Shown here: one piece after another, positions 40,387 to 48,345 of the stretch | Numbering within the stretch: the first letter of the stretch is position 1 | How the letters are laid out: each line of letters opens with the position of its first letter | Assembly (NCBI GenBank): GCA_964391885.1 | Contig: CAYMNU010000075.1 | Location: forward strand, 1 to 64,000 | Direction of reading: 5' to 3' | DNA: 64,000 bases | Origin: CAYMNU01 sp964391885 | Lineage (GTDB): Archaea > Altiarchaeota > Altiarchaeia > JAFGQM01 | The notes under the pieces: model-generated | Databases searched by the model: none | Seen by the model: only the letters and a program-made list of their open reading frames with translations | What the model was told of the DNA's origin: nothing | Translations under genes and position numbers: made by a program

Positions 40387-42948
40387 ATGAAAGCATATGC
40401 AATCGCAGTTATTCTCGCTATCCTCCTTTTCATACTTCCTGTATCCTCAGAAGATGTAACTGTAGACTATATCGCTGCTATCCATCAGTATTTCAAGGCC
40501 CCTGGTGAATTAATCCCTGTTGGCGCAACGCTAGATGCAATAAACAGGGCATGGAACAATGGATTCAATCTTTCCGAGGCGTTTGACTATGCTGGCACGA
40601 CGCTGTATTGCCCTGTCGAGTTCCCAATATCCTGCGAATCTTCTGATGGAAGTTACATGCTGACAAAACATTCCTGGAAAAGCGGATGCAGGGGCTATTC
40701 TAAGGATTGCTGCGAGCCCGAAGAGTTAAGCTGCAGGGTCATCATGATGGCAGACGACAGCGCCCTGCAATATGATATAGAATTTAGGGACAATAGAATA
40801 TTATGCCTAGAAAATGATTGCGTGCCACAGGGCGGCTGCATAGCAGATGCAGAATGCAGTAGATTTATCACATGTCCTATGTTCCCCGGCGATGCGCCCA
40901 CCGCAATGTGCGACACAGCTTTGGGCGTATGCTATTGCGGAGGCGGAAGCTGCGGCGACGGGATATGTACCTATTGGGAGGCTACCCGCCAGACATGCCC
41001 TACAGACTGCGGCGAAATGGGCCTGGACAGCGACGGGGACGGCTTGAGCGACTGGGACGAGGTAAACATATATGGCACAGACCCCTTTAATCCTGACAGC
41101 GACGGCGACGGTTGGAGCGACTGGCATGAGGTAATGATAGGCACAGACCCTTTGAATCCTGACACCGATGGGGGAGGCCAGTGCGACGGCCCGAACGCGG
41201 TTCCAGGTGTATGCAGGGCAGGACCCGACCCATGCCCCTTCGATTCAAGCAATACCTGCTATGCCGGCGTCGGCCCCGGGCAGAGCCCCCTACATGTTGA
41301 CTTCGACGGCGATGGAACTGCAAACTACTTTGATACTTGCCCGACAGATCCTTTAAACAAATGTGAACCCGGAAATGACCCGGATATTTCTGTGGCTATT
41401 GGCGGGCTTCCGCAAGACTGGATTCGCACATATGGCGTAGTAGACCCTGACGCGGATTCAAGCAATAGTGGTCTCACCAATATGGAAGAATACTTGCATG
41501 GATTCAATCCACTCCTCGAAGACAGCAGCGGTAACGGCCTGCCTGACTACTGGGAGGCCCAATACGGGGTCAGCGACCCGGACGGCGACCCGGACGGCGA
41601 CGGCCTTACAAACATACGGGAATATTATCTCGGCACAGACCCCCTTAATCCCGACACCCTGGGCAATGGCATACTAGACGGCGACGAGTATTTTGTTCCC
41701 ACCGAGAACGCCACGATAATAGTAGAGCTTATAGCTATAGATCCTCAGGATTCCAATCCTGCTGACGGAATTTATATGCTCGAATACGGAGACACCTTGA
41801 AACGAATAGCGATAGAGGCGAAGTATTCCGACGGTGTTAGTTTAGTGAGGCCATTAGTACTTGGCCAGCTCTCAGTACAGCAAGACAACAAAAAGATTCT
41901 TTTGGATTTTGAGAGGGCTTCACCCACCGCATTCGTTTCCAAGCCGTATTATGATATTCTAAAGAAAAACGATGAAGGGCCCCATATAAGCATGGAGCTA
42001 TCCGTAATCGATTTGTACAATGAAAAAAGAGGCGAACTCCACACAAGATTTTTTATACTGAACATCGATGACAAAGAATTTAGAATCGAAGTCAATTCAC
42101 CGGCGGGCGAATACGCATACGGCCAAACACTAGAGTTTGATCTAAGCGTGCACGGGGCAAAAGACATTAGCTCGGTTCGAACTGAAGTCTTTGTAGAAGA
42201 GACAAATAGGTCATTCCTCCTTTCTCATGCCTTCGATTCCCTGAAGGGGGCCTACCAAATCAACGCCAATGACGCGAGCCCATTATTCTTTCTGGTCCAT
42301 TCTTCCATAATGAAAGACGAACGATATGATTCCATAAGGCGCATAAGGGTAGACATATCCCCTATATTGAAAATAGAATACCTCGAAGGGCAGTCGACAC
42401 CCGACTACCACAGTTTTGATATAACCTATCCAAACGGCGAAAAACATGCGGAAAAGCAATTATATGGGGCAGTAAATGGCGAACCGGTTTTGTTTTCAAA
42501 GAGCCCAATGGGTTTTTACGAAGCCGAATTCGACGCCATGCCCCAAGAAGACACCTTCATAGAGCTGAACGACAGCTTCGGCAACCTAGGCCGGACAAGG
42601 ATAGCTTCTGGCGTCATAAGGATCGACATAGGCATTGGCGACTCTGTCTGGCTAATCCTTTTTGCCGTTATCGCCATAATCCCGGCCCTGGCAGCCTATC
42701 GCATTATCTGGGAACGAAAGAAGAAGAAGGGCATGAAAAAATCAGATGAAAAGAAACTGATTAAAAGAAAGTCCCGCCTCGAAGACCTTATCAAAGACAC
42801 TAAAACAAGGTATTACAAGAAAACACTATCTCAGGAATACGCATCCCAAAAAATCGCAGAATATGAAGAGGAACTAAAGCTCATAGAGGATGATCTCGCC
42901 ACGTTCTCTACTGTAACCAAGAAGCACACAAAGCACCACCAAGATTAG
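40387..42948 (+). CDS. TSP3/Cys-rich membrane-anchored surface protein B
   Basis: An 853-residue paralogue of protein A (37025) with the same order: signal peptide (about 1-21), Cys-rich N-terminal domain with CHQ-spaced Cys, the CGDGICTYWEATRQTCPTDCG knot, TSP3 repeats (DSDGDGLSDWDE, DSDGDGWSDWHE), beta-rich part, a transmembrane helix (about 750-775) and a Lys/Glu-rich coiled-coil tail. The N- and C-terminal parts have diverged, while the TSP3 region has not (see 41521-41687). It stands just downstream of the hairpin element, which may have been involved in the duplication. Confidence 0.85.
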   Translation: MKAYAIAVILAILLFILPVSSEDVTVDYIAAIHQYFKAPGELIPVGATLDAINRAWNNGFNLSEAFDYAGTTLYCPVEFPISCESSDGSYMLTKHSWKSGCRGYSKDCCEPEELSCRVIMMADDSALQYDIEFRDNRILCLENDCVPQGGCIADAECSRFITCPMFPGDAPTAMCDTALGVCYCGGGSCGDGICTYWEATRQTCPTDCGEMGLDSDGDGLSDWDEVNIYGTDPFNPDSDGDGWSDWHEVMIGTDPLNPDTDGGGQCDGPNAVPGVCRAGPDPCPFDSSNTCYAGVGPGQSPLHVDFDGDGTANYFDTCPTDPLNKCEPGNDPDISVAIGGLPQDWIRTYGVVDPDADSSNSGLTNMEEYLHGFNPLLEDSSGNGLPDYWEAQYGVSDPDGDPDGDGLTNIREYYLGTDPLNPDTLGNGILDGDEYFVPTENATIIVELIAIDPQDSNPADGIYMLEYGDTLKRIAIEAKYSDGVSLVRPLVLGQLSVQQDNKKILLDFERASPTAFVSKPYYDILKKNDEGPHISMELSVIDLYNEKRGELHTRFFILNIDDKEFRIEVNSPAGEYAYGQTLEFDLSVHGAKDISSVRTEVFVEETNRSFLLSHAFDSLKGAYQINANDASPLFFLVHSSIMKDERYDSIRRIRVDISPILKIEYLEGQSTPDYHSFDITYPNGEKHAEKQLYGAVNGEPVLFSKSPMGFYEAEFDAMPQEDTFIELNDSFGNLGRTRIASGVIRIDIGIGDSVWLILFAVIAIIPALAAYRIIWERKKKKGMKKSDEKKLIKRKSRLEDLIKDTKTRYYKKTLSQEYASQKIAEYEEELKLIEDDLATFSTVTKKHTKHHQD
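41521..41687 (+). repeat. 167-bp near-identical segment, copy 2
   Basis: Partner of 38129-38295: 166 of 167 bases identical, the difference being G at 41618. It encodes an identical block of the TSP3 region in the second surface protein. Confidence 0.9.
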
Positions 42949-43005
42949 ATTAATTACTCTAAATAATATTTAAGGCTAAAGGGTGATTAATATGCCCTTT
43001 GAAAT

Positions 43006-43161
43006 ATGCAAATGGAAATAGTGAAAGGCTGCCCGAAGTTTCTCAGGAACGGCCCCTGTGGCGGTTACAAAAAAGGTACATGCGAGGTTTATCCTGACAA
43101 GAAGTGCGTATTTGTCGCAGTTTGGGAGAAAAATCCAGAGGCGTTAAGGAGGGAAATATGA
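43006..43161 (+). CDS. Miniature MetV-like zinc-binding protein
   Basis: A 51-residue protein that is easily missed. It has four Cys (C9, C18, C26, C34) and the NGPCGGYKKGTCEV pattern of the MTHFR C-terminal/MetV zinc domain (PF12225). In acetogens MetV is a longer protein that pairs with MetF. The stop overlaps the metF start as ATGA, so translation is probably coupled and the products likely form a complex. It appears reduced to the zinc domain. ATG 43006 is preferred; ATG 43012 is also possible. Confidence 0.8.
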   Translation: MQMEIVKGCPKFLRNGPCGGYKKGTCEVYPDKKCVFVAVWEKNPEALRREI

Positions 43162-43958
43162 GCTTTATTGAAAAACTGGGGGGGACATTCGTCATCACGG
43201 CTGAGGTCGAGCCGAAGCCTGCAGTAAGTGACTCTTTTTTGAAAAAGGCGGAAGCGTTCAGGCCATACGCCGATGCAATCAACGTTATCGACTCTCCTCT
43301 GGGAGAGCCTCAGGTGTCCTCCCTCGCTGCGAGCCTACTCCTTAAACAACATGGATGTGAACCCATACTGCAAATGTGCGCCCGCGACAGGAACAGGACT
43401 GCGATAATCAACGACCTTCTCGGAGCAAAGCTGCTAGGCATAGAAAATGTGCTGGCTATAACAGGGGATTATCCAAATACATCCAAGCCGGTTTATGAGT
43501 ATGATTCAGTCAGCCTGCTCAGGCTCATCAAGAAAGAGATGCCTGCGACGTACAAAGGCTTTTCCATGAATGGTGGCGCAGCCTATAATCCAATGGCTGA
43601 GCCGGAAGGCCCTGAACTGATAAAGCTGGAGAAGAAGCTAAAGTATGCAGATTTCATCCAGACTCAGATGGTCTTTGATTTCAAGCAGCTAGATAATAGT
43701 TTGTCCAGGAAGCACAAGAAGAAGATACTGGTCGGCATCCTCCCCCTACTTCCTAGCTATGCAGAATATTTCAACAAGAATATACCCGGAGTTGCAGTTT
43801 CCGAAAAAGTGGCGAAATCGATAAAGTCAAGCGATGATGGCGTCAAGCTCGCCAATGACATTGCATTACAGGCCAAAGCAGAAGGGTTTGCAGGCATACA
43901 CCTCATGGTCTTCAAGCTGGAAGACAGGATAGGGGAAATCCTGAAGGGCGTTATATGA
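43158..43958 (+). CDS. metF: Methylene-tetrahydrofolate/-methanopterin reductase (MetF)
   Basis: A 266-residue TIM-barrel flavoprotein of the MTHFR family: FVITAEVEPKP, NVIDSPLGEPQVSSL, ILQMCARDRNR, LLGIENVLAITGDYP, and FIQTQMVFD are the family's FAD and folate-binding segments. It reduces methylene-C1 to methyl-C1. The start is ATG 43158, overlapping the metV stop. Cofactor identity (folate or methanopterin) is not settled by sequence. Convergent with mtdB. Confidence 0.9.
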   Translation: MSFIEKLGGTFVITAEVEPKPAVSDSFLKKAEAFRPYADAINVIDSPLGEPQVSSLAASLLLKQHGCEPILQMCARDRNRTAIINDLLGAKLLGIENVLAITGDYPNTSKPVYEYDSVSLLRLIKKEMPATYKGFSMNGGAAYNPMAEPEGPELIKLEKKLKYADFIQTQMVFDFKQLDNSLSRKHKKKILVGILPLLPSYAEYFNKNIPGVAVSEKVAKSIKSSDDGVKLANDIALQAKAEGFAGIHLMVFKLEDRIGEILKGVI

Positions 43959-43980
43959 TTTATACCACCTAGTATCTATT

Positions 43981-44832
43981 CTATTTCAGCAAGTCCCTGG
44001 CAAGCGCCAAAGCACCGTTATAGTCATAAAATCGAGGTTCTTCAAGTGCCTTTATAAGCATGCTGCGCTCAACTTGGTTCTTCAAGTCGCCTATCGCCGA
44101 GGATCCGAGCCTCTTTATGCCTCCAATTTCTTCTCCATCCATCCCCGGTTTCATATCCTCTATTCCATAGGGCTGTACTGCATTAACGTCCGCGGCTATT
44201 TCCGGCTTGATCTTGCCCAGCGATTCGGCATCGAGCAGCTGAGTGCCCAACGCGCCGGTGGAGAGTATGACATGGGCGTCTTTGCATGCATCACATCTTT
44301 CCTCGATAGTGCCTCCCTGAAGTCCGCGCAGCTTTCTTACATCATCCGAGAGCTTATGGGCGATTTTTTGTGCCTTATCCCCTCGTCTGGATGTGATAGT
44401 AACACTTGCTCCCAGATTCCTTAACAGCAAAGCCGATATCTGGCCTATGGGACCAGTGCCTGCCAGCACTGTCACGCTCTTTCCACGCAGGTTTCCTGAA
44501 ATCTCCTCAATCTTCGCGACTGCGGCAGCAGCTGTCGTGCATGCTCCGTTGGGATCCCAGATTGCAGACATTTGCAAAGGGGGGCGCAACAATCTTTTCA
44601 GCTTCTGGAATACCCTTTCAGATTCTTCAAGGCCGCCGCCCACCATGATTACTGTATTCCTCCTGCCCTCCGGAGTCCTCGCGAAGACTACGTTGTGTAT
44701 TATGCCTTCAACACTTTCTTCAGTAACCGATGCATACGGGATTACCGCGTCATAATCCGCATCCAGGGCTAAAAGCAGGTCGAAGGGATTGGCAATCTTG
44801 TCTGTGTCCAGATATAGAAGCGCCTTCTTCAT
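43981..44832 (-). CDS. mtdB: NAD(P)-dependent methylene-tetrahydromethanopterin dehydrogenase
   Basis: A 283-residue MtdA/MtdB-type dehydrogenase: ALLYLDTDKIANPFDLLLALDADYD at the N-terminus, IWDPNGACTTAAAAVAKIEE, the Rossmann segment VTVLAGTGPIGQISALLLRNLGASV, and a C-terminal DGEEIGG. It oxidises methylene-H4MPT to methenyl-H4MPT. Its start overlaps the end of fae-hps by four bases, so the two C1 genes are cotranscribed. Its presence suggests the cell uses H4MPT-type carriers. Confidence 0.92.
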   Translation of the reverse strand: MKKALLYLDTDKIANPFDLLLALDADYDAVIPYASVTEESVEGIIHNVVFARTPEGRRNTVIMVGGGLEESERVFQKLKRLLRPPLQMSAIWDPNGACTTAAAAVAKIEEISGNLRGKSVTVLAGTGPIGQISALLLRNLGASVTITSRRGDKAQKIAHKLSDDVRKLRGLQGGTIEERCDACKDAHVILSTGALGTQLLDAESLGKIKPEIAADVNAVQPYGIEDMKPGMDGEEIGGIKRLGSSAIGDLKNQVERSMLIKALEEPRFYDYNGALALARDLLK

Positions 44833-46031
44833 TCCACATGCGTCCTGTACAAATCGGTGTCTTCTCCCAGAAGCGACAAAAAGTCTCTTGCAGACCTCTC
44901 GATGTCTTTGGACTGCGTTATGTAGCGACCTACAATGAGTATGTCCGCACCGTTTATGAGCGCCTGCTTCGCGGTCTTCGGTTTTATGCCGCCCGCCACA
45001 GCGAAGAGTATCTTATCGGATATGCTGGCTTTAATCTCTTTTATGAGCTTCCAGCGGCTATCCTCAGCTTGGTCTTCCTTGCCCATTCCCGCATCCACAT
45101 TTCTGTGCAGTATAACTACATCCGGGTTCTCCTTAATACCGGTTAGAACGCCTTTTGGGTCTGCTACGTTCATCATGTCCACATAAGCGTAGATGCCAAG
45201 GCGGTGCGCTTCGTATATGACGCTTTCCACAGTTTCCTTGGCAGCAAGGCCTGAGACGACCACAGCGTCAGCGCCCTGGTTATAGGCTTGGTCCACTTCC
45301 ACCTTGCCGACATCCAGAGTCTTTAAGTCCGCAATCAGGAAGCAGCTTCCCCTTGCCTCTTTGATTTCTTTAAGGCCTCTCACGCCCCATTCCTTGATGA
45401 AGGGGGTGCCCGCTTCCAAGATCACCATGTCGTTATGGGGTATCTCTTTAACCACTCTTTTTATGGTATCGATGCTCGTTATGTCCAGTGCAACCTGCAG
45501 GTAAGGGGGCCTCCATAATTTTTCCATCTTGACTCCGGCTATGGCGTGGGTTGCCCTGTCCTTTTCAAAGTTTATCTTCTTGAGGTCCGGGTATCCGGTT
45601 ATGGCGCGCTTTATAGAAAGCTTTGTCGCAGAATAATTGTACCTGTAAATCCTCTCATAGTCCGAGGCTTCGGGATGTATGAATACAGATGCCAGGATTA
45701 CATAGTCTTCGGCGTATTCTTCAGGGATTACTCCCTCCTGAAGCGAGTCTGCCACAGCCTTTGCGACTGCTGCCTGGGCCGGGCCGAAAATCTTCCCTGC
45801 ATCATCCAGGTTCTTTACAGTGACTTTTGGTATTATGAGTGTCGCGGGCTTTGGTATGAGGTTTGGCCGTATCACGCCAAGAAGCGGAGTGTGGCCTTGT
45901 GAAAGCTGTGTCAGGCCGTTAAGGAAGGCATTGCCTACCGGGCCGTTCTTCTTTCCTACAATAAGGTCTATGTGCGCTACCTCGTTGCCTTCTCCTACCA
46001 ATGCCTCACCTATCATAAAGTCGTCATCCAT
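44829..46031 (-). CDS. fae-hps: Bifunctional formaldehyde-activating enzyme/hexulose-6-phosphate synthase
   Basis: A 400-residue fusion. The first about 165 residues are Fae (IGEALVGEGNEVAHIDLIVG, GNAFLNGLTQLSQGHTPLLGV), which condenses formaldehyde with H4MPT. The C-terminal half, from about 175, is a TIM-barrel Hps (PYLQVALDITSIDTI, EAGTPFIKEWGV, ADLKTLDVGKVEVDQAYNQGADAVVVSG, FAVAGGIKPKTA), which in archaea splits hexulose-6-phosphate to ribulose-5-phosphate and formaldehyde. It provides pentoses where no oxidative pentose pathway exists. Cotranscribed with mtdB. Confidence 0.95.
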   Translation of the reverse strand: MDDDFMIGEALVGEGNEVAHIDLIVGKKNGPVGNAFLNGLTQLSQGHTPLLGVIRPNLIPKPATLIIPKVTVKNLDDAGKIFGPAQAAVAKAVADSLQEGVIPEEYAEDYVILASVFIHPEASDYERIYRYNYSATKLSIKRAITGYPDLKKINFEKDRATHAIAGVKMEKLWRPPYLQVALDITSIDTIKRVVKEIPHNDMVILEAGTPFIKEWGVRGLKEIKEARGSCFLIADLKTLDVGKVEVDQAYNQGADAVVVSGLAAKETVESVIYEAHRLGIYAYVDMMNVADPKGVLTGIKENPDVVILHRNVDAGMGKEDQAEDSRWKLIKEIKASISDKILFAVAGGIKPKTAKQALINGADILIVGRYITQSKDIERSARDFLSLLGEDTDLYRTHVE

Positions 46032-46063
46032 TTCTTCTCCGCTTAATTAAACCAAAAATTAAA

Positions 46064-46468
46064 CTAAATTTTCTTTGCCAGCTTAACGGCAGTCTCGACA
46101 CCCCGTTTGGCATAGTCGTCGATGCGCTGCACAGCCTGCGCATGCGTCTGCCCCGGGCCGCTCACCCCCAGGCCGACAGGTTTTCCGGATTCGATTGACA
46201 AATCCATGAGCTTTCTTGCAAGCTGGCTTGCGATGACATCATCATGGCTGGTATCTCCCTCTATTATGGCGCCAAGGGCGACAACAGCATCAACGCCTTT
46301 CCTTGCAAGTGACTTTTTTACCATGAAGGGTATGTCATAAGCTCCGGGTACTGCATCCACTTGTACTACCTTCGCCCCAAGCAGCTTTGCGTGCTCCTCA
46401 GCCCGCTTGAGCATCACGCCGGTGATGTCATAATTGAATTCAGAGACTACTATCGCAAGATTTGTCAT
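46064..46468 (-). CDS. ribH: 6,7-dimethyl-8-ribityllumazine synthase
   Basis: A 134-residue lumazine synthase: VVSEFNYDITGVMLKRAEEHA, VPGAYDIPFMVKKSL, VVALGAIIEGDTSHDDVIASQ, GVSGPGQTHAQA. The catalytic His is in the TSHDDV segment. It condenses the RibA/RibD product with dihydroxybutanone phosphate. It is short, as in archaea, and lies between fae-hps and a riboflavin synthase gene, on the same strand. Confidence 0.95.
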   Translation of the reverse strand: MTNLAIVVSEFNYDITGVMLKRAEEHAKLLGAKVVQVDAVPGAYDIPFMVKKSLARKGVDAVVALGAIIEGDTSHDDVIASQLARKLMDLSIESGKPVGLGVSGPGQTHAQAVQRIDDYAKRGVETAVKLAKKI

Positions 46469-46534
46469 TTTAGGAAACCCCTATATTTTGCTTATAGTGT
46501 AATTAAAATAAACTCCATATGGCCTACAGGAGGA

Positions 46535-46747
46535 TTACACGACGCCCTTCAAAGAGTTGTCGGTTAACCAGATAATTAAGAGCCCTATGATTATAGATGC
46601 CACGCCGCTTATGGTCTGGCTTTCCGGAAAGAGGTACCTGTCCATCAAAAGCCACACGCCCCTCCATATGGAAACCACCGCTATAGCAAATATTATAGCA
46701 TCCACCTCTGAGCGGCTGAACCCGAGCCTGAAATATTTTTTATTCAT
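46535..46747 (-). CDS. Small two-helix membrane protein
   Basis: A 70-residue protein with two hydrophobic helices (about 15-35, AIIFAIAVVSIWRGVWLLM; about 46-62, SGVASIIIGLLIIWL), separated by LFPESQTI. No family recognised. It sits in the riboflavin cluster between ribH and ribC, with short gaps on both sides, but I see no reason beyond position to link it to flavin metabolism. Confidence 0.6.
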   Translation of the reverse strand: MNKKYFRLGFSRSEVDAIIFAIAVVSIWRGVWLLMDRYLFPESQTISGVASIIIGLLIIWLTDNSLKGVV

Positions 46748-46757
46748 GGTTTTGCAC

Positions 46758-47216
46758 CTATTCTATCCTGCCTGCGTTTTCTCTCCCCTGCCTGGCACCT
46801 GACGCGCGGCGCTTAGTTAACTCTTCCGGCTTTAAAACCATTTCCACGGCATTCCTCGCATGCTTGATTGCGCGGTTCTTGCAGATTTCTTTTAAGTCTT
46901 TCTCATCCCTGCCCTCATCCTCATGCACAAACACCTCGATTATGTGCTTATTCGCCATGAGCTGTGCCTGCATGATCCCAAGGCTTGCCTCATGGGCGCA
47001 CTGCTTGTCGATGATTTCCTTGCCGGGCATTCCGAGGGCCAGGCAGATATCGCAGCCTTCTTCCAGCAGCTTCTTGCACTCCACAGCAAGGTCCTTGAAG
47101 CCCGGCACGGTCTTCTCAATGATTTGCACCTGCGGCCAGTTTTCCTGTATCTCTTCGCGGGCGAAGCGTGCCATGTCCACGCGGGCGAAGGTCGTGTCGA
47201 CGATTCCGAGTTTCAT
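46758..47216 (-). CDS. ribC: Archaeal riboflavin synthase
   Basis: A 152-residue protein of the archaeal RibC type, unrelated to bacterial trimeric RibE but homologous to lumazine synthases. KLGIVDTTFARVDMARFA at the N-terminus, TVPGFKDLAVECKKLL, CDICLALGMPGKEIIDK and QAQLMANKHIIEVFVHEDEG are characteristic. It converts two lumazines to riboflavin. Its use with bacterial RibBA and RibD makes a mixed pathway. Confidence 0.94.
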   Translation of the reverse strand: MKLGIVDTTFARVDMARFAREEIQENWPQVQIIEKTVPGFKDLAVECKKLLEEGCDICLALGMPGKEIIDKQCAHEASLGIMQAQLMANKHIIEVFVHEDEGRDEKDLKEICKNRAIKHARNAVEMVLKPEELTKRRASGARQGRENAGRIE

Positions 47217-47433
47217 ATTAGAATAAGCACTATCTTTGATTTTTTACAAATAAAACCTTAATCCATTACTTTAATTGTAATTCAGTCTTACTTCTCGGAT
47301 TCCTATGCATTCTGCATTGAAAACCAGATTGAGTTAATAGTTTTTCCTCCGGCTCTTTTCCTGATGCCGGGGGTACTCCAGGCAATGCAATATTCTCCCG
47401 AAACTTTTTTTCCTTTTAAAGTATAAAATACCC

Positions 47434-48345
47434 ATGTCAAAGCCTGCCAAACCCAATATAAAGATAGTCCCATGGCACCATTCTTCATCAAGCATTTACC
47501 ATAGGGACGTTTCCCGCATGATTTCCAGCATCCCAAAAAATAGGAGAGTGGTAATCGAAAACACGCCTGGCTATCTGGCAATGTGCAGAGAGGTCATGAG
47601 TGTGATACGCGGAGAGAAAGAAAGAGTCGGCAGCCTGCTGGGTGAAGGGACTCTCGACCCCTTCGAGCGTGGTACCTACGACGAAGTGAGAAAAGCATCC
47701 CGAGCAGACATAGAGCGGGGCAAGGCGAAACTACCCTGGCACTACATTGAAATACTCCACGAAGCCGGAAAAAGGGATATAGAAGTCCTTCCTGTCGAAA
47801 GGCTTTCTGAGAGCTATAGAATGGGCAAGGTCTATGAAAAAATAAGGCGGATTAATGAGTTTCGCGGGAATCCAATTCGCCATGGTGCTCTTTTGGAAGA
47901 GCACGAAGCCAACCTCAAACGGGAATCCGCGATTGCCGACACCATCCGGGCACTCGCAGCCCGGGGGGTGAAAAAGAATGTCGTAGCCATAGTTGGGCTA
48001 GGCCATGCCGAGAATCTGGAAAGCGAGCTTAGGGCGAGAGGACTGAATGCAAGCTTAGACTTTAGCGCGTTTAGATACCCCAAACGAATTTCCCAATCTA
48101 TGGATTTAATCAGCCAGGGTAGGGCGCTTTTGTCCCAGGCACAGGCAGCGCATAAATCTGGAGACAAGGAATCATCGGAAAGGCTCCAAGAGAGGGCAAC
48201 TCTATTATTTAGGGCAGGCCGTGAAGCTATAGACGGACGAGTAAGCAGGGAAAATGCCTCTGCCCGGCGGAGAATAGTAAAGGAGCTCAAGAAAAATCAA
48301 GAGAGCAGGACTAAAAGAAAACAGGCTAAGCCAAGAAGGAAATAA
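47434..48345 (+). CDS. TraB/GumN-like protein, uncertain
   Basis: A 303-residue protein. The N-terminal third (KIVPWHHSSSSIYHRDVS, VVIENTPGYL) and the late VVAIVGLGHAENLESELRARG segment recall the TraB/PrgY/GumN hydrolase fold, where a His-containing N-terminal strand and a late Gly-His segment mark the core. The last 80 residues are Lys/Arg/Gln-rich helices that are not part of the family. The call is weak. Function and location are unknown; no membrane segment is present. Confidence 0.45.
   Translation: MSKPAKPNIKIVPWHHSSSSIYHRDVSRMISSIPKNRRVVIENTPGYLAMCREVMSVIRGEKERVGSLLGEGTLDPFERGTYDEVRKASRADIERGKAKLPWHYIEILHEAGKRDIEVLPVERLSESYRMGKVYEKIRRINEFRGNPIRHGALLEEHEANLKRESAIADTIRALAARGVKKNVVAIVGLGHAENLESELRARGLNASLDFSAFRYPKRISQSMDLISQGRALLSQAQAAHKSGDKESSERLQERATLLFRAGREAIDGRVSRENASARRRIVKELKKNQESRTKRKQAKPRRK

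Noticed and set aside
47303..47581. A 92-codon minus-strand frame in the gap before the TraB-like gene
   Set aside because: Mostly antisense to the start of the gene at 47434, without similarity or RBS.
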